Below, piece by piece: positions 49,756 to 58,528 of a stretch of 64,000 nt of DNA. Location of the stretch: the NCBI RefSeq assembly GCF_900162695.1, contig NZ_FUIH01000007.1, positions 1,178,001 through 1,242,000 on the forward strand, given 5' to 3'. Position numbers and translations under genes: made by a program. Source of the DNA: Virgibacillus siamensis (GTDB taxonomy: Bacteria > Bacillota > Bacilli > Bacillales > Amphibacillaceae). How positions within the stretch are numbered: the stretch's first letter is position 1; every line of letters begins with the position of its first letter. The notes beneath the pieces were generated by a model, which did not search any database, was not told where the DNA came from, and worked only from the letters and a program-made list of their open reading frames with translations.

Positions 49756-49931
49756 GTTGTATTGGATATGTTGGGCGCAAATATCTAATAGAACAGTAAT
49801 GTATGCGACATTTTTCCTAAAGGGGCGGGAATTCATGTGTGTTTATGAAAAACCTGTTCTTAACCCTTAGCCCCCTCTAATTCGAACGCCTCTGCCAGCA
49901 GCCGATATGATTTAACTTTTGTATCAAAGTC

Positions 49932-50870
49932 TTAAATATTTGTGATGATTAGAAACTCATCTGTCCGATAATATTCGCTTAGCATCTCCAATTTTGCTTT
50001 TACTTCTTCCGGGGTTCCAATCACACAACGCTTGCGGTTTTTTGCGATTTCTTCCAATTCATCCTGCCGAAATGCTTTTTTCTTCACTTCCTTCATAGAA
50101 GGGATCTTTGTATCAGCGCCCTTTCCAACATTCAACAACCATTTGTCCTGACTTAATGCAAGTTCCTCTGCTTCATCATGTGTGTCTGCACATACGACAA
50201 AAATGCATACATTACTTTGAGGCTTGTCCAGGGTGGGGGAGGGTTGGAACTTCTCCCGATATGTCTCCATTGCCGTCAGTCCATTGGCTGGATTAATAAA
50301 ATGACCGAATGTGAATCCTGTTCCGTTCTTGGCAGCGTTGGCGGCCCCTCTATCTGAAAGTCCAAGCACCCACAGCGGTGGAACCGTCTTAGTTCTCGGT
50401 GTGGCCTTTACCATACGATAGGGGTGCTCCTTCGGCAATGTATTATGCAGAAATCCCTGTAAATCCTTTAATTGTCCGGGGAAAGCTGTCATGCTTTTTT
50501 TGATACTATCTGTCAGTGCTAACCGTGTATTCTTTGCTCCTCCTGGAGAACGGCCGACCCCTAAATCAATCCTGCCGGGAAAGAGTGCTTCCAACATCTT
50601 AAAATTCTCTGCAACTTTAAGGGGGCTGTACTGTGGAAGTAAAACCCCTCCGGAACCGATTCGGATTGTATTGGTTTGTGAGGCAATGCGTGTAATAAGT
50701 ATTTCCGGTGATGTGCTCGCAAGTCCATTTGTATTATGGTGTTCTGCCACCCAATATCGCGTATAACCTAATGTTTCGGTGGATTTGGCCAATTTCAGGG
50801 TGTTGTTTAGGGTTTCTTCGGGGGTGGATCCCCTCGGGATTGGTGCCTGGTCCAATACACTGAGTTTCAC
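49932..50870 (-). CDS. LLM-class flavin-dependent oxidoreductase (luciferase-like monooxygenase)
   Basis: A 312-residue TIM-barrel flavoprotein of the bacterial luciferase family. It begins KLSVLDQAPIPRGSTPEE and contains YWVAEHHNTNGLASTSPEIL, the FMN-binding region, and RIDLGVGRSPGG. It is closest to the B. subtilis YwcH/YceB-like group, which use reduced flavin supplied by a separate reductase. The substrate is unknown. GTG 50870 is chosen because AAGGGAGA is correctly spaced; the ATG six codons upstream overlaps that site. Confidence 0.9.
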   Translation of the reverse strand: MKLSVLDQAPIPRGSTPEETLNNTLKLAKSTETLGYTRYWVAEHHNTNGLASTSPEILITRIASQTNTIRIGSGGVLLPQYSPLKVAENFKMLEALFPGRIDLGVGRSPGGAKNTRLALTDSIKKSMTAFPGQLKDLQGFLHNTLPKEHPYRMVKATPRTKTVPPLWVLGLSDRGAANAAKNGTGFTFGHFINPANGLTAMETYREKFQPSPTLDKPQSNVCIFVVCADTHDEAEELALSQDKWLLNVGKGADTKIPSMKEVKKKAFRQDELEEIAKNRKRCVIGTPEEVKAKLEMLSEYYRTDEFLIITNI

Positions 50871-51105
50871 TTTGAAATCTCCCTTCATCGGTTGTTTGCA
50901 GATAGGTTAATGATGACACAGTTATGGGGAATTTGCAGAGGAAATACTCAGGTTAAAAAAACAGTTAACTACTTGAAATTAGATTCATACAAATGATAAA
51001 ATCTATTTTATCAGTGTGTAGAGATATTGGTTCTGCTCTTGTTAACCAAAAATATATGTCTTCATGATACGTCTGCCATCTGAAATATTATCTGTGGAGA
51101 TGTTA

Positions 51106-51606
51106 ATGATGCATGAAGAAACAAGATTACCTCGAAATGGCAAGGAATTTATATTATTCCTTGCCATCATTTCAATCCTTTCAGTCAACATTATTGCCCC
51201 TGTTATTATGGGATTTGAATTCGGGTTCCATAAAGAGATTTATTTTGAAACATTACAGGTCATCCCATTTGTATGGATTTGTGTCATTCTATTGGTAACG
51301 CTTATTGCAAATCCAATTGTTAATAAATTGGTGCCAAAGTTCGTTAAATCAACGGACGGTTTTAATGCAAGAGTATTGTTTACTATACTGTTTAGCGTAA
51401 CCATTTTGTCCATTTTACTGACAATTATCGGATCCTGGATTGGTATGAAAGAAATTAGTTTGGAACCGATTCAAACGTTCTTTTATGACTGGCCACGTAA
51501 TTTTTTTATTGCATTTTGGGTTGAGACGTTAATAGCACAGCCAGTTGCAAGGTTTGCCATGAAAAAATTACATGCTAGTCAGGCAAGTAATACAGTAAAT
51601 GCATAA
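51106..51606 (+). CDS. DUF2798-type membrane protein with duplicated helix pair
   Basis: A 166-residue membrane protein with four transmembrane helices arranged as two similar halves. Each half ends in a conserved stretch: FVWICVILLVTLIANPIVNK in the first and FFIAFWVETLIAQPVARFAM in the second, the pattern of the DUF2798 repeat. The function is unknown. The double ATG at 51106/51109 follows GTGGAGATG. A strong terminator follows, so it is monocistronic. Confidence 0.78.
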   Translation: MMHEETRLPRNGKEFILFLAIISILSVNIIAPVIMGFEFGFHKEIYFETLQVIPFVWICVILLVTLIANPIVNKLVPKFVKSTDGFNARVLFTILFSVTILSILLTIIGSWIGMKEISLEPIQTFFYDWPRNFFIAFWVETLIAQPVARFAMKKLHASQASNTVNA

Positions 51607-51634
51607 CATAATAGTAAATTATAATCTTACTCGT

Positions 51635-51671
51635 GCCGATTGGTTTTCAAAATCAATCGGCTTATTTTTTG
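51635..51671 (+). terminator. Intrinsic terminator after the DUF2798 gene
   Basis: GCCGATTG (51635-51642) pairs with CAATCGGC (51654-51661), with extra pairing inside the loop, followed by TTATTTTTTG. Confidence 0.85.
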
Positions 51672-51884
51672 TAAAAGCACAGCCGGTATCATCTCAATCT
51701 AAAAATTAATTCTGACAATATTGCATATTTCAAAGATAATCATAATTGATAAATTTTAAAAATAATTGAGAATATTATTGTGTCATCTAAACAATAAATG
51801 GCCTGTTCAACCAGCTAAGGTATAACTGGCCACTACATATACTATAATAACAATAGGAAGGGACTCTGGAATGAAGTATTCTGT

Positions 51885-51932
51885 TTGACTAACTTCGGAA
51901 TCCATGTGATAATCACATTATAATTATTATAA
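51885..51932 (+). promoter_or_regulatory. ahpCF promoter with a perfect PerR box
   Basis: The -35 TTGACT (51885-51890) and -10 GATAAT (51908-51913) are separated by 17 bases. TTATAATTATTATAA at 51918-51932 matches the PerR consensus TTATAATNATTATAA exactly and covers the expected transcription start, so PerR binding should block initiation until peroxide oxidises the repressor. Confidence 0.9.
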
Positions 51933-52015
51933 TTAGACAATAAAAATAAATGATTTTGTGTCATTTAAAGTTGTCAACAGTATGTACTAAAAAACATAGC
52001 AGGAGGAAAATATTT

Positions 52016-52585
52016 ATGTCTCTAATTGGAAAAGAAGTACAACCATTTAAAGCATCGGCTTATGAAAGCACTGAAGGTGAATTTGTAGAAGTAACAGATG
52101 AGAATCTAAAAGGACAATGGAGCATTGTTTGCTTTTATCCGGCAGACTTTTCATTCGTTTGTCCTACTGAGCTGGAAGATCTTCAAAACCAATATGCTAC
52201 ACTTAAAGATCTTGGGGTGGAAGTATATTCCGTTTCAACAGATACACATTTTGTTCATAAAGCATGGCACGATCATTCAGAGGCAATCAATAAAATTGAA
52301 TATACAATGATTGGTGACCCTTCACAAACCATTACTCGTAATTTCGATGTACTGGACGAAGATTTAGGTCTTGCACAACGCGGTACGTTCATTATTGACC
52401 CGGATGGTGTCGTACAGGCAGCTGAAATTAATGCAGACGGTATCGGCCGTGATGCAAGCGTACTTGTCGGCAAAGTTAAAGCAGCACAATATGTTCGCAA
52501 TAACCCTGGCGAAGTTTGCCCGGCAAAATGGGAAGAAGGTTCTGAAACACTTGAACCAAGTCTTGACCTCGTAGGAAAAATTTAA
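52016..52585 (+). CDS. ahpC: Alkyl hydroperoxide reductase subunit C (2-Cys peroxiredoxin)
   Basis: A 189-residue peroxiredoxin. The peroxidatic Cys49 lies in FSFVCPTEL and the resolving Cys168 in GEVCPAKW; YPADFSF and GTFIIDPDG are typical AhpC segments. It reduces hydrogen peroxide and organic peroxides and is re-reduced by AhpF encoded 15 bases downstream. ATG 52016 follows AGGAGGAAA. Regulation by PerR is predicted from the box at 51918-51932. Confidence 0.97.
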   Translation: MSLIGKEVQPFKASAYESTEGEFVEVTDENLKGQWSIVCFYPADFSFVCPTELEDLQNQYATLKDLGVEVYSVSTDTHFVHKAWHDHSEAINKIEYTMIGDPSQTITRNFDVLDEDLGLAQRGTFIIDPDGVVQAAEINADGIGRDASVLVGKVKAAQYVRNNPGEVCPAKWEEGSETLEPSLDLVGKI

Positions 52586-52600
52586 GGGGGATACATCCAG

Positions 52601-54148
52601 ATGCTAAATCAAGATATAAAAGCAAAATTAGCCCAATATATGCAATTGATGGAGGGCGATGTGCTGCTGAAAGTAAGTGCGGGATCTGATAAACTTTCCC
52701 GTGAAATGGTGGAGCTGGTGGATGAGCTCGCCGCTATGTCATCCAATATTAAAGTGGAAAAAACTGAATTGAAGAGAACGCCAAGCTTTAGTGTAAACCG
52801 TATTGGTGAAGACACCGGCATAACATTTGCCGGTGTTCCGCTTGGACATGAATTCACTTCCTTGGTATTGGCATTGCTGCAAGTTAGTGGAAGGGCTCCA
52901 AAAGAGGAACAGAACGTAATTGATCAGATTAAAGCTTTGGAAGGTACGTATCATTTTGAAACCTATGTTAGCCTGAGCTGTCAAAAATGCCCTGAAGTTG
53001 TACAGGCAATGAACTTAATGACTGTTCTAAATCCTAACATTTCACATACGATGATTGACGGTGCTGCTTTTAAAGATGAAGCGGAAAACGTCATGGCTGT
53101 ACCTTCCGTATTCCTTAATGGAGAAGCATTCGGTGACGGCCGGATGACAGTCGAAGAAATACTTGCAAAGTTGGGTAGTGCACCAGACGCTTCAGAATTT
53201 GAGAATAAAGACCCGTTTGATGTTCTTGTTATCGGAGGAGGCCCGGCAAGTGCAAGTGCTGCAATCTATGCAGCTCGTAAAGGTATTCGTACAGGAATGG
53301 TCGCTGAACGTTTGGGCGGTCAGGTTAATGACACCGCCGGAATTGAAAATTTTATCAGTGTTAAACATACCGTGGGACCTAAATTTGCTTCAAACCTTGA
53401 AGAACATGTGAAAGACTATGAAATTGATGTGATGAATTCACAGCGTGCCAAAGGATTGGAGAAGAAGAAGGATTCAGTCGAAATTGAATTGGAAAATGGT
53501 GCAGTTCTCAAAAGCAGGTCTGTTATCCTTTCCACAGGTGCACGCTGGCGCAAGATTGGTGTGCCCGGCGAGGATGAATTTAGAAACAAGGGTGTAGCAT
53601 ATTGCCCCCATTGTGATGGACCGCTGTTTGAAGGAAAAGACGTTGCCGTTATCGGTGGAGGAAATTCTGGTGTTGAGGCAGCAATTGACTTGGCGGGAAT
53701 TGTAAAACATGTAACAGTTCTTGAATTTGGTTCAGAGCTGAAAGCAGATTCAGTCTTGCAGGATCGTCTTCACAGTCTGCCGAATGTAAGGGTACTGACG
53801 AATGCAAAAACAACAGAAATTACCGGAAAAGACAATGTAAACGGACTAAGTTATGTGGATCGTGCTACAGAGGAACAACAACACATTGATCTGGACGGTG
53901 TATTTGTTCAGATAGGTCTTCTGCCAAATACAGATTGGCTTGGTGAATCTGTTGAACGTAATAAATTTGGTGAAATTGTTGTAGACAGAGATGGAGCAAC
54001 GAACGTACCAGGTGTTTATGCAGCAGGGGATTGTACCGACGATCGAAACAAGCAGATAATTATTTCCATGGGATCCGGAGCAAATGCAGCCTTAAATGCA
54101 TTCGATTATCTCATCCGAAATCCACGCAGCAGTTTTGTAATGAATTAA
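52601..54148 (+). CDS. ahpF: Alkyl hydroperoxide reductase subunit F (NADH-dependent disulfide reductase)
   Basis: A 515-residue flavoprotein. The N-terminal double thioredoxin-fold domain carries the redox pair SCQKCP (about residues 128-133). It is followed by a thioredoxin-reductase module with FAD motif VIGGGPASASAAIYAAR, the active disulfide AYCPHCDGP, the NADH motif VIGGGNSGVEAA and the C-terminal FAD motif GVYAAGDCTD. It passes electrons from NADH to AhpC. It forms an operon with ahpC and is closed by a terminator. Confidence 0.97.
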   Translation: MLNQDIKAKLAQYMQLMEGDVLLKVSAGSDKLSREMVELVDELAAMSSNIKVEKTELKRTPSFSVNRIGEDTGITFAGVPLGHEFTSLVLALLQVSGRAPKEEQNVIDQIKALEGTYHFETYVSLSCQKCPEVVQAMNLMTVLNPNISHTMIDGAAFKDEAENVMAVPSVFLNGEAFGDGRMTVEEILAKLGSAPDASEFENKDPFDVLVIGGGPASASAAIYAARKGIRTGMVAERLGGQVNDTAGIENFISVKHTVGPKFASNLEEHVKDYEIDVMNSQRAKGLEKKKDSVEIELENGAVLKSRSVILSTGARWRKIGVPGEDEFRNKGVAYCPHCDGPLFEGKDVAVIGGGNSGVEAAIDLAGIVKHVTVLEFGSELKADSVLQDRLHSLPNVRVLTNAKTTEITGKDNVNGLSYVDRATEEQQHIDLDGVFVQIGLLPNTDWLGESVERNKFGEIVVDRDGATNVPGVYAAGDCTDDRNKQIIISMGSGANAALNAFDYLIRNPRSSFVMN

Positions 54149-54156
54149 ATTACCCC

Positions 54157-54197
54157 AAATCCCTCATTAGCTTAAAAAAGCATGGGGGATTTTTTTG
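54157..54197 (+). terminator. Intrinsic terminator after ahpCF
   Basis: AAATCCCTCATTAGCTT pairs, with a mismatch, with AAGCATGGGGGATTT, followed by TTTTG. Confidence 0.85.
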
Positions 54198-54228
54198 TGA
54201 ATTCATTTTTGATAATTATAAAAATATG

Positions 54229-54256
54229 TATAATGTAATTGAGCGAACGTTCAATT
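54229..54256 (+). promoter_or_regulatory. Extended -10 promoter with a TetR-type dyad before the broken MBL gene
   Basis: TGTATAATG (-10 TATAAT at 54229-54234) is followed directly by AATTGAGCGAACGTTCAATT at 54237-54256, 16 of 20 positions symmetric and with a GAACGTTC-like centre. It looks like the operator of a TetR/AcrR repressor for the gene that is now broken; no tetR gene is adjacent. Confidence 0.5.
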
Positions 54257-54289
54257 GTTCTTGCTCAAGATTAACTTACAAGGGTGTTT

Positions 54290-54827
54290 CTCCGGAGGAA
54301 TTTGGTAATGAACACACACTACCATAGTGACCATGTGGGAGGTAATTTCCATCTTCAAAAGAATTATGGTGTGACGATTGCTGCCCATAAATGGGAGGCT
54401 GATTTAATTAATTCATGTGATCACGAGGCCTGTAGCGCGGAATGGCTGGACCAGCCGGTAGAACCGTACCGGGTAGATAAGAAACTATCCAATAACGATG
54501 AAATTAATATAGGCAGCAGAACCTTAAAAGTTATACACACCGGGACACACGCTCTGGCATATTTCTTTGTATGACCCGGAAGAAAAGATATTAATTGGTG
54601 GAAATCTTTTTCACAAAAATGATGTTGGATGGTTAAATATCTTTCGGGAAGGCGTTGCATCCATTCAGCGATCTATGGAAAGTTTGGAGCATTTATCCAT
54701 GCTTCAGATTAGGCAGGTATATTCAGGGCATGGACCTCAAATCGATAATCCTGAGACAGCCCTCGATACTGCACGGAAGCTCCACTGTCATAATGACAAT
54801 GGAACATATTTAGCCTTTTTGACGTAA
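54290..54827 (+). pseudogene. Metallo-beta-lactamase-fold hydrolase, N-terminally truncated and frameshifted
   Basis: The first frame holds LVMNTHYHSDHVGGNFHLQK (zinc motif HxHxDH) and runs to IGSRTLKVIHT. The second frame resumes PGHTLWHISLYDPEEKILIG and continues to SGHGPQIDNPETALDTA. Joined, they give the conserved HTPGHT motif, so the break is a loss of one CA from a CA run near 54534-54541. The first ~60 residues of the fold are also absent. The 3' end overlaps the convergent membrane-protein gene by 18 bases. Confidence 0.85.
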
Positions 54828-55379
54828 TTTTAAGAATAATAGTGTCATTACGTATGCAATAAAGACCACCGCCACATCAATCAAACTCAGGTAAAGCAGA
54901 TTCATCCCCTTATGAAGGCGGACCATGTCAATGGAAATCATCAGCAAACCGTATCCGTATGCAAATAAAAAACAGCCGATGACCGAATAAATCCAGAAGC
55001 TCTTCTTATGGTTCGTACAATATTGATACAGCAGCATAAACACAACCGGAAACAGAACCGCTGAAACAGATATTCCCTGTGGAAGCAAGTAGAATAGGCT
55101 GTGTGGATGGTTAAAGTAATTACCGGACGTTAAAAAACTGTCAATCATATACCAAAGGACATGCGTAAAAAAGCCAAAAAAAGCAATTTCAAACACTCTT
55201 TTCCGGTCGACAAGGAACAGCCATGCAATCAATGGAACAATTACAGTTGCGAGGTTAAGCCAGAAATAGCCTGTCCCCATATTTGAATATAATTGCCAAT
55301 GTTCTTTGATCAGACCACCGAGTTCCTCTTTCATGTTGAAAATTTTCATATATAAATCGTGCTGGTTCACTGGCTGCAC
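54810..55379 (-). CDS. Polytopic membrane protein of unknown function (CBO0543-type)
   Basis: A 189-residue protein with about five or six transmembrane helices after an amphipathic start, including LNLATVIVPLIAWLFL, FFGFFTHVLWYMIDSFL, SVSAVLFPVVFMLLYQY and SLIDVAVVFIAYVMTLLFL. The pattern WLNLxxVIxPLxxW with later LLPQG resembles an uncharacterised Firmicutes family (CBO0543). No motif for transport or catalysis is visible. It is a single gene, convergent with the dead MBL gene. Confidence 0.65.
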   Translation of the reverse strand: MQPVNQHDLYMKIFNMKEELGGLIKEHWQLYSNMGTGYFWLNLATVIVPLIAWLFLVDRKRVFEIAFFGFFTHVLWYMIDSFLTSGNYFNHPHSLFYLLPQGISVSAVLFPVVFMLLYQYCTNHKKSFWIYSVIGCFLFAYGYGLLMISIDMVRLHKGMNLLYLSLIDVAVVFIAYVMTLLFLKLRQKG

Positions 55380-55465
55380 CTCGCTTCATATTAATCTTAC
55401 TAGTAGCTTAGCCAGTCTTGAAAATTCTATTCAATCCGTGAATCTGTTATAAGCAGGCTGTAATC

Positions 55466-56047
55466 TTAAGATAACCCCTTCGATAATGAATGAATCACCC
55501 GGTCAATTTCTTTCCGTACTTTTTTATAGTCAACTTTTTTCCATTCTCTAAGGGAAGGAATAAAAGAAGGATTACCTGATTGTTCAATTTTGTTCAATAG
55601 CAATAATATCATGCCACGATCTCGGTGTTGCAGATGTTCTTTAAAATCATGGTTTTCAGGGTTCGTAATTTCCTTAAGTTGCTGCAGCAATTCATCTGAA
55701 TAGGTATCTTTTTCGATTTCCCAACCTGTTTCAGAGAATACGAGAAGAGGTAACCTATAATCATATTCGGTTTCCAGATAATGATGTTTGATCATCCAGT
55801 CGATTTTCGCTTTTACTGTTTCAAGAGGTTCGTCTCGAAAAGCACCGTATACCGGGCAGCAATCTAAATTCAATTCCAATACTTTTTTCTCTCTTGATCC
55901 TTTTAATATTTTTGCTAGTAAATTTCGTCCGCCAGTCATGATTATGGGATCCGCCGCACGCAATATCGTCCGGATATCCGAGTGTGGCAACCGTTTAATA
56001 TTTTTCGTATCCAATTGGAAGCGGACACGATTAACTTTGCGTGACAT
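55466..56047 (-). CDS. RQC-type winged-helix DNA/RNA-binding protein (RQC-minor family)
   Basis: A 193-residue protein. The part IRTILRAADPIIMTGGRNLL, then KILKGSREKK, LDCCPVYGAF and a WMIKHHYLETEYDYRLPLL strand matches the RQC winged helix of RecQ helicases (AGxNLLxxILxG, xxxYG, xxLxxxGYLxxxxxxxPxLxLTxxG), but here it is free-standing with no helicase domain. A C-terminal helical extension follows from about residue 125. Stand-alone RQC proteins have been classed as RQC-minor and linked by others to RNA or ribosome quality control; the role is unproven. It is a single gene. Confidence 0.7.
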   Translation of the reverse strand: MSRKVNRVRFQLDTKNIKRLPHSDIRTILRAADPIIMTGGRNLLAKILKGSREKKVLELNLDCCPVYGAFRDEPLETVKAKIDWMIKHHYLETEYDYRLPLLVFSETGWEIEKDTYSDELLQQLKEITNPENHDFKEHLQHRDRGMILLLLNKIEQSGNPSFIPSLREWKKVDYKKVRKEIDRVIHSLSKGLS

Positions 56048-56296
56048 AATTTACCACCCTTTCCGTGTGTGTACGTTAATTATAGTATAACATGGTATTT
56101 TTTATGGTATGGGTGGAGGAGAGTAATGCCTGATATTATAGATGAATCAGTAAGAACGCGACAATAAAAAGAGGATGTTTTATAAAAATGTCGAATTTTA
56201 GTTAGATAGAGGTTTTTTTAACTTCGAAGCATGACTAACAACGTATCGTCAATGCATATATATTGATATTCTAAAAATTTGGATGGAGGAATGTTG

Positions 56297-57046
56297 ATGG
56301 AATTGTATTATGAGGTTCATGGGACTGGCCATCCGGTTGTTCTTATTACTGGAGGGGCCGATACGCGGAACTGGAAATTTATCACACCTTTATTAGCAAA
56401 ACACTGCCAAGTTGTTGCGTTTGATTTACATGGTGCCGGTAAATCACCGAATCCTGCTGGACCATTTAATTATGTTGAGGATTTGCTCTCACTTATTGAT
56501 TTTCTTGGGTTCGATGAAGTGACACTCATCGGCCATTCAATGGGCGGTCAAATCGCTGCGGAATTTGCACTGAATTATCCGGATAGAGTATCCACTTTGA
56601 TTATGATTGCTCCTGCATTGAACGGGTTTAAGTATTCACAGGAATTTAATGACTATATCAAGGAGATCAACGCGGCAGCTCCTGATATCGATCATATGAT
56701 TGAGATTTCTCTCAGTGCCCCGTTGTACAATGTTGTTATGTCCAGTTCCAACAAGGATTTGATGGTTCAAATGTTACGACACCATATGACTCGTATGTTT
56801 GAATGGCCAACATATGAAATGGTCTGGTCACAACCGCCGACAAATGAAAGATTGGGAGATTTAACTGCTAAAACGTTGCTGTTAATTGGCCTGGAAGATT
56901 CGGCTGATAATCTGCGTGTTGCAGAATACTATGAAAATCATTCAAACACTAAAGTTATTAGAATTCCTGATGTAGACCATATGGTAACTTTCACACATCC
57001 TGAAGTTCTTTCCGACTATATCACAAATTTTATTCAACTGAATTGA
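56297..57046 (+). CDS. Alpha/beta-hydrolase
   Basis: A 249-residue alpha/beta-hydrolase: oxyanion strand VVLITGGADTRNWKF, nucleophile elbow LIGHSMGGQIAAEFAL, acid near LIGLEDSADN and the His in PDVDHMVTF. Similar proteins act as esterases, lactonases or haloperoxidase-like hydrolases. The start is ATG 56297 with GATGGAGGA eight bases upstream. A terminator follows directly, so the gene is monocistronic. Confidence 0.88.
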   Translation: MELYYEVHGTGHPVVLITGGADTRNWKFITPLLAKHCQVVAFDLHGAGKSPNPAGPFNYVEDLLSLIDFLGFDEVTLIGHSMGGQIAAEFALNYPDRVSTLIMIAPALNGFKYSQEFNDYIKEINAAAPDIDHMIEISLSAPLYNVVMSSSNKDLMVQMLRHHMTRMFEWPTYEMVWSQPPTNERLGDLTAKTLLLIGLEDSADNLRVAEYYENHSNTKVIRIPDVDHMVTFTHPEVLSDYITNFIQLN

Positions 57047-57064
57047 TGAGGTAAGTCCATTAAA

Positions 57065-57109
57065 AATGCCTTATCTCTTAACGGCTGAAAAGAGGTAAGG
57101 TATTTTTTA
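57065..57109 (+). terminator. Intrinsic terminator after the alpha/beta-hydrolase
   Basis: AATGCCTTATCTCTT pairs, with one G-U or mismatch, with AAGAGGTAAGGTATT, followed by TTTTAC. Confidence 0.88.
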
Positions 57110-57220
57110 CTTGTTACGGGGAAACCAACGCCGCTGCGATTTAATAGATTGACTTTCACTTCGCTATATCTTATTGTATATAATAATTCCAAGTTATTTT
57201 ATAGGAAATGAGGGATATAT

Positions 57221-58465
57221 ATGGCGATACCAGGTACTGTGATGAAAGATGAAAGCAAACAAAACCATCCGTTACTTCCATCTCCACAGAAAACATTAAT
57301 CTTGACAGGAATAATTATTATTGCTCTTTTGAGTTATGCCATCTTTAATACTGCGGGACTGCAGAATATGATAACCATGTGGGTTGGTCTCCTGTTAGGT
57401 CTAACACTTTTTCATGCCCGGTTTGGTTTTACTTCAGCTTTCAGAAGGCTGCTGTCTGTCGGCAATGGTCAAGCAATGCGTGCTCATATGATTATGATGG
57501 CGGTAGCATGTACGCTGTTTGCTCCAATTCTGTCGATGGGGCTTGGTTTTTTTGGAAACGATCCATCAGGATATGTTTCTCCGGTAGGAACAAGCGTGGT
57601 CGTAGGGGCATTTATATTCGGTATCGGGATGCAGTTGGGAGGCGGATGCGCATCAGGAACATTGTATGCAGTTGGCGGTGGCCGTTCCGCGATGTTCGTA
57701 ACATTGATTGCATTTATTATTGGTTCTGTGCTGGGTGCATGGCATTGGAATTTTTGGGTGAATGAAACACCATCATTTCCTTCAATTTCCCTGGCAACAA
57801 GCACTGATTTGGGTTACGCCGGCGCCTGGGCCGTGCAATTATTGCTTTTTGTACTCATATTTGGTGCAGCGTATTATTTTGATAAAAAACGAACACCGCC
57901 AACGATAAAGCCGCTTCCAAGCGGGAAAGGCTGGACTCGTATTCCGCGTGGTTCCTGGCCATTATGGGTTGCAGCCATTTTACTGGCAGTTTTTAACGCT
58001 TTGACATTATTGGTCAGAGGGACCCCATGGGGCGTTACATCGGCTTTTGCATTATGGGGATCTAAAATAGCAATGTTCTTCGGCATAGATGTCACCAAGT
58101 GGGTATATTGGTCTGGTGAACGTGCCGCTTCGTTGGATCAATCCGTATTAATGCACTCAACTAGCGTGTTGGATTTCGGTGTCATTCTTGGTGCCTTTTT
58201 AGCTTCAACAGCAGGTGGTATTTTTACACTGAAAAAACTTGGTCTTAAACGGATTTCTGCTGCTGTAATTGGTGGCATCCTGATGGGCTACGGTTCACGA
58301 ATCGCATTTGGCTGTAATATCGGTGCATATTTTGGCGGCATCGCTTCCTTCAGCCTCCATGGATGGGTTTGGATGATTATGGCGTTGGCCGGAACATTCA
58401 TCGCTCTTTATTTACGGCCATTGTTTGGAATGTCTGTACCAAAACCAAAAGATACATTTTGTTAA
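57221..58465 (+). CDS. YeeE/YedE-family (TsuA-like) thiosulfate/sulfur-compound transporter
   Basis: A 414-residue membrane protein with about nine to eleven helices and two internal repeats. Conserved Cys-containing signatures are GMQLGGGCASGTLYAVGGG in the first half and FGCNIGAYFGGIAS in the second, matching the Cys residues that relay thiosulfate in TsuA. The gene has no tusA, rhodanese or sulfur-carrier neighbour, unlike many yeeE loci. GAAATGAGGGAT precedes the ATG. The assignment to thiosulfate is by family only. Confidence 0.85.
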   Translation: MAIPGTVMKDESKQNHPLLPSPQKTLILTGIIIIALLSYAIFNTAGLQNMITMWVGLLLGLTLFHARFGFTSAFRRLLSVGNGQAMRAHMIMMAVACTLFAPILSMGLGFFGNDPSGYVSPVGTSVVVGAFIFGIGMQLGGGCASGTLYAVGGGRSAMFVTLIAFIIGSVLGAWHWNFWVNETPSFPSISLATSTDLGYAGAWAVQLLLFVLIFGAAYYFDKKRTPPTIKPLPSGKGWTRIPRGSWPLWVAAILLAVFNALTLLVRGTPWGVTSAFALWGSKIAMFFGIDVTKWVYWSGERAASLDQSVLMHSTSVLDFGVILGAFLASTAGGIFTLKKLGLKRISAAVIGGILMGYGSRIAFGCNIGAYFGGIASFSLHGWVWMIMALAGTFIALYLRPLFGMSVPKPKDTFC

Positions 58466-58470
58466 TGATA

Positions 58471-58515
58471 AAAAAGTGATCCCTTTTCTGATTTGGAAAA
58501 GGGATCACTTTTTTT
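58471..58515. terminator. Bidirectional terminator between the YeeE-like gene and lexA
   Basis: AAAAAGTGATCCCTTTTC (58471-58488) and GAAAAGGGATCACTTTTTTT (58496-58515) form a perfect long stem with A and T runs on both sides, suited to end both convergent transcripts. Confidence 0.95.
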
Positions 58516-58528
58516 GGTTTTTAATCCA

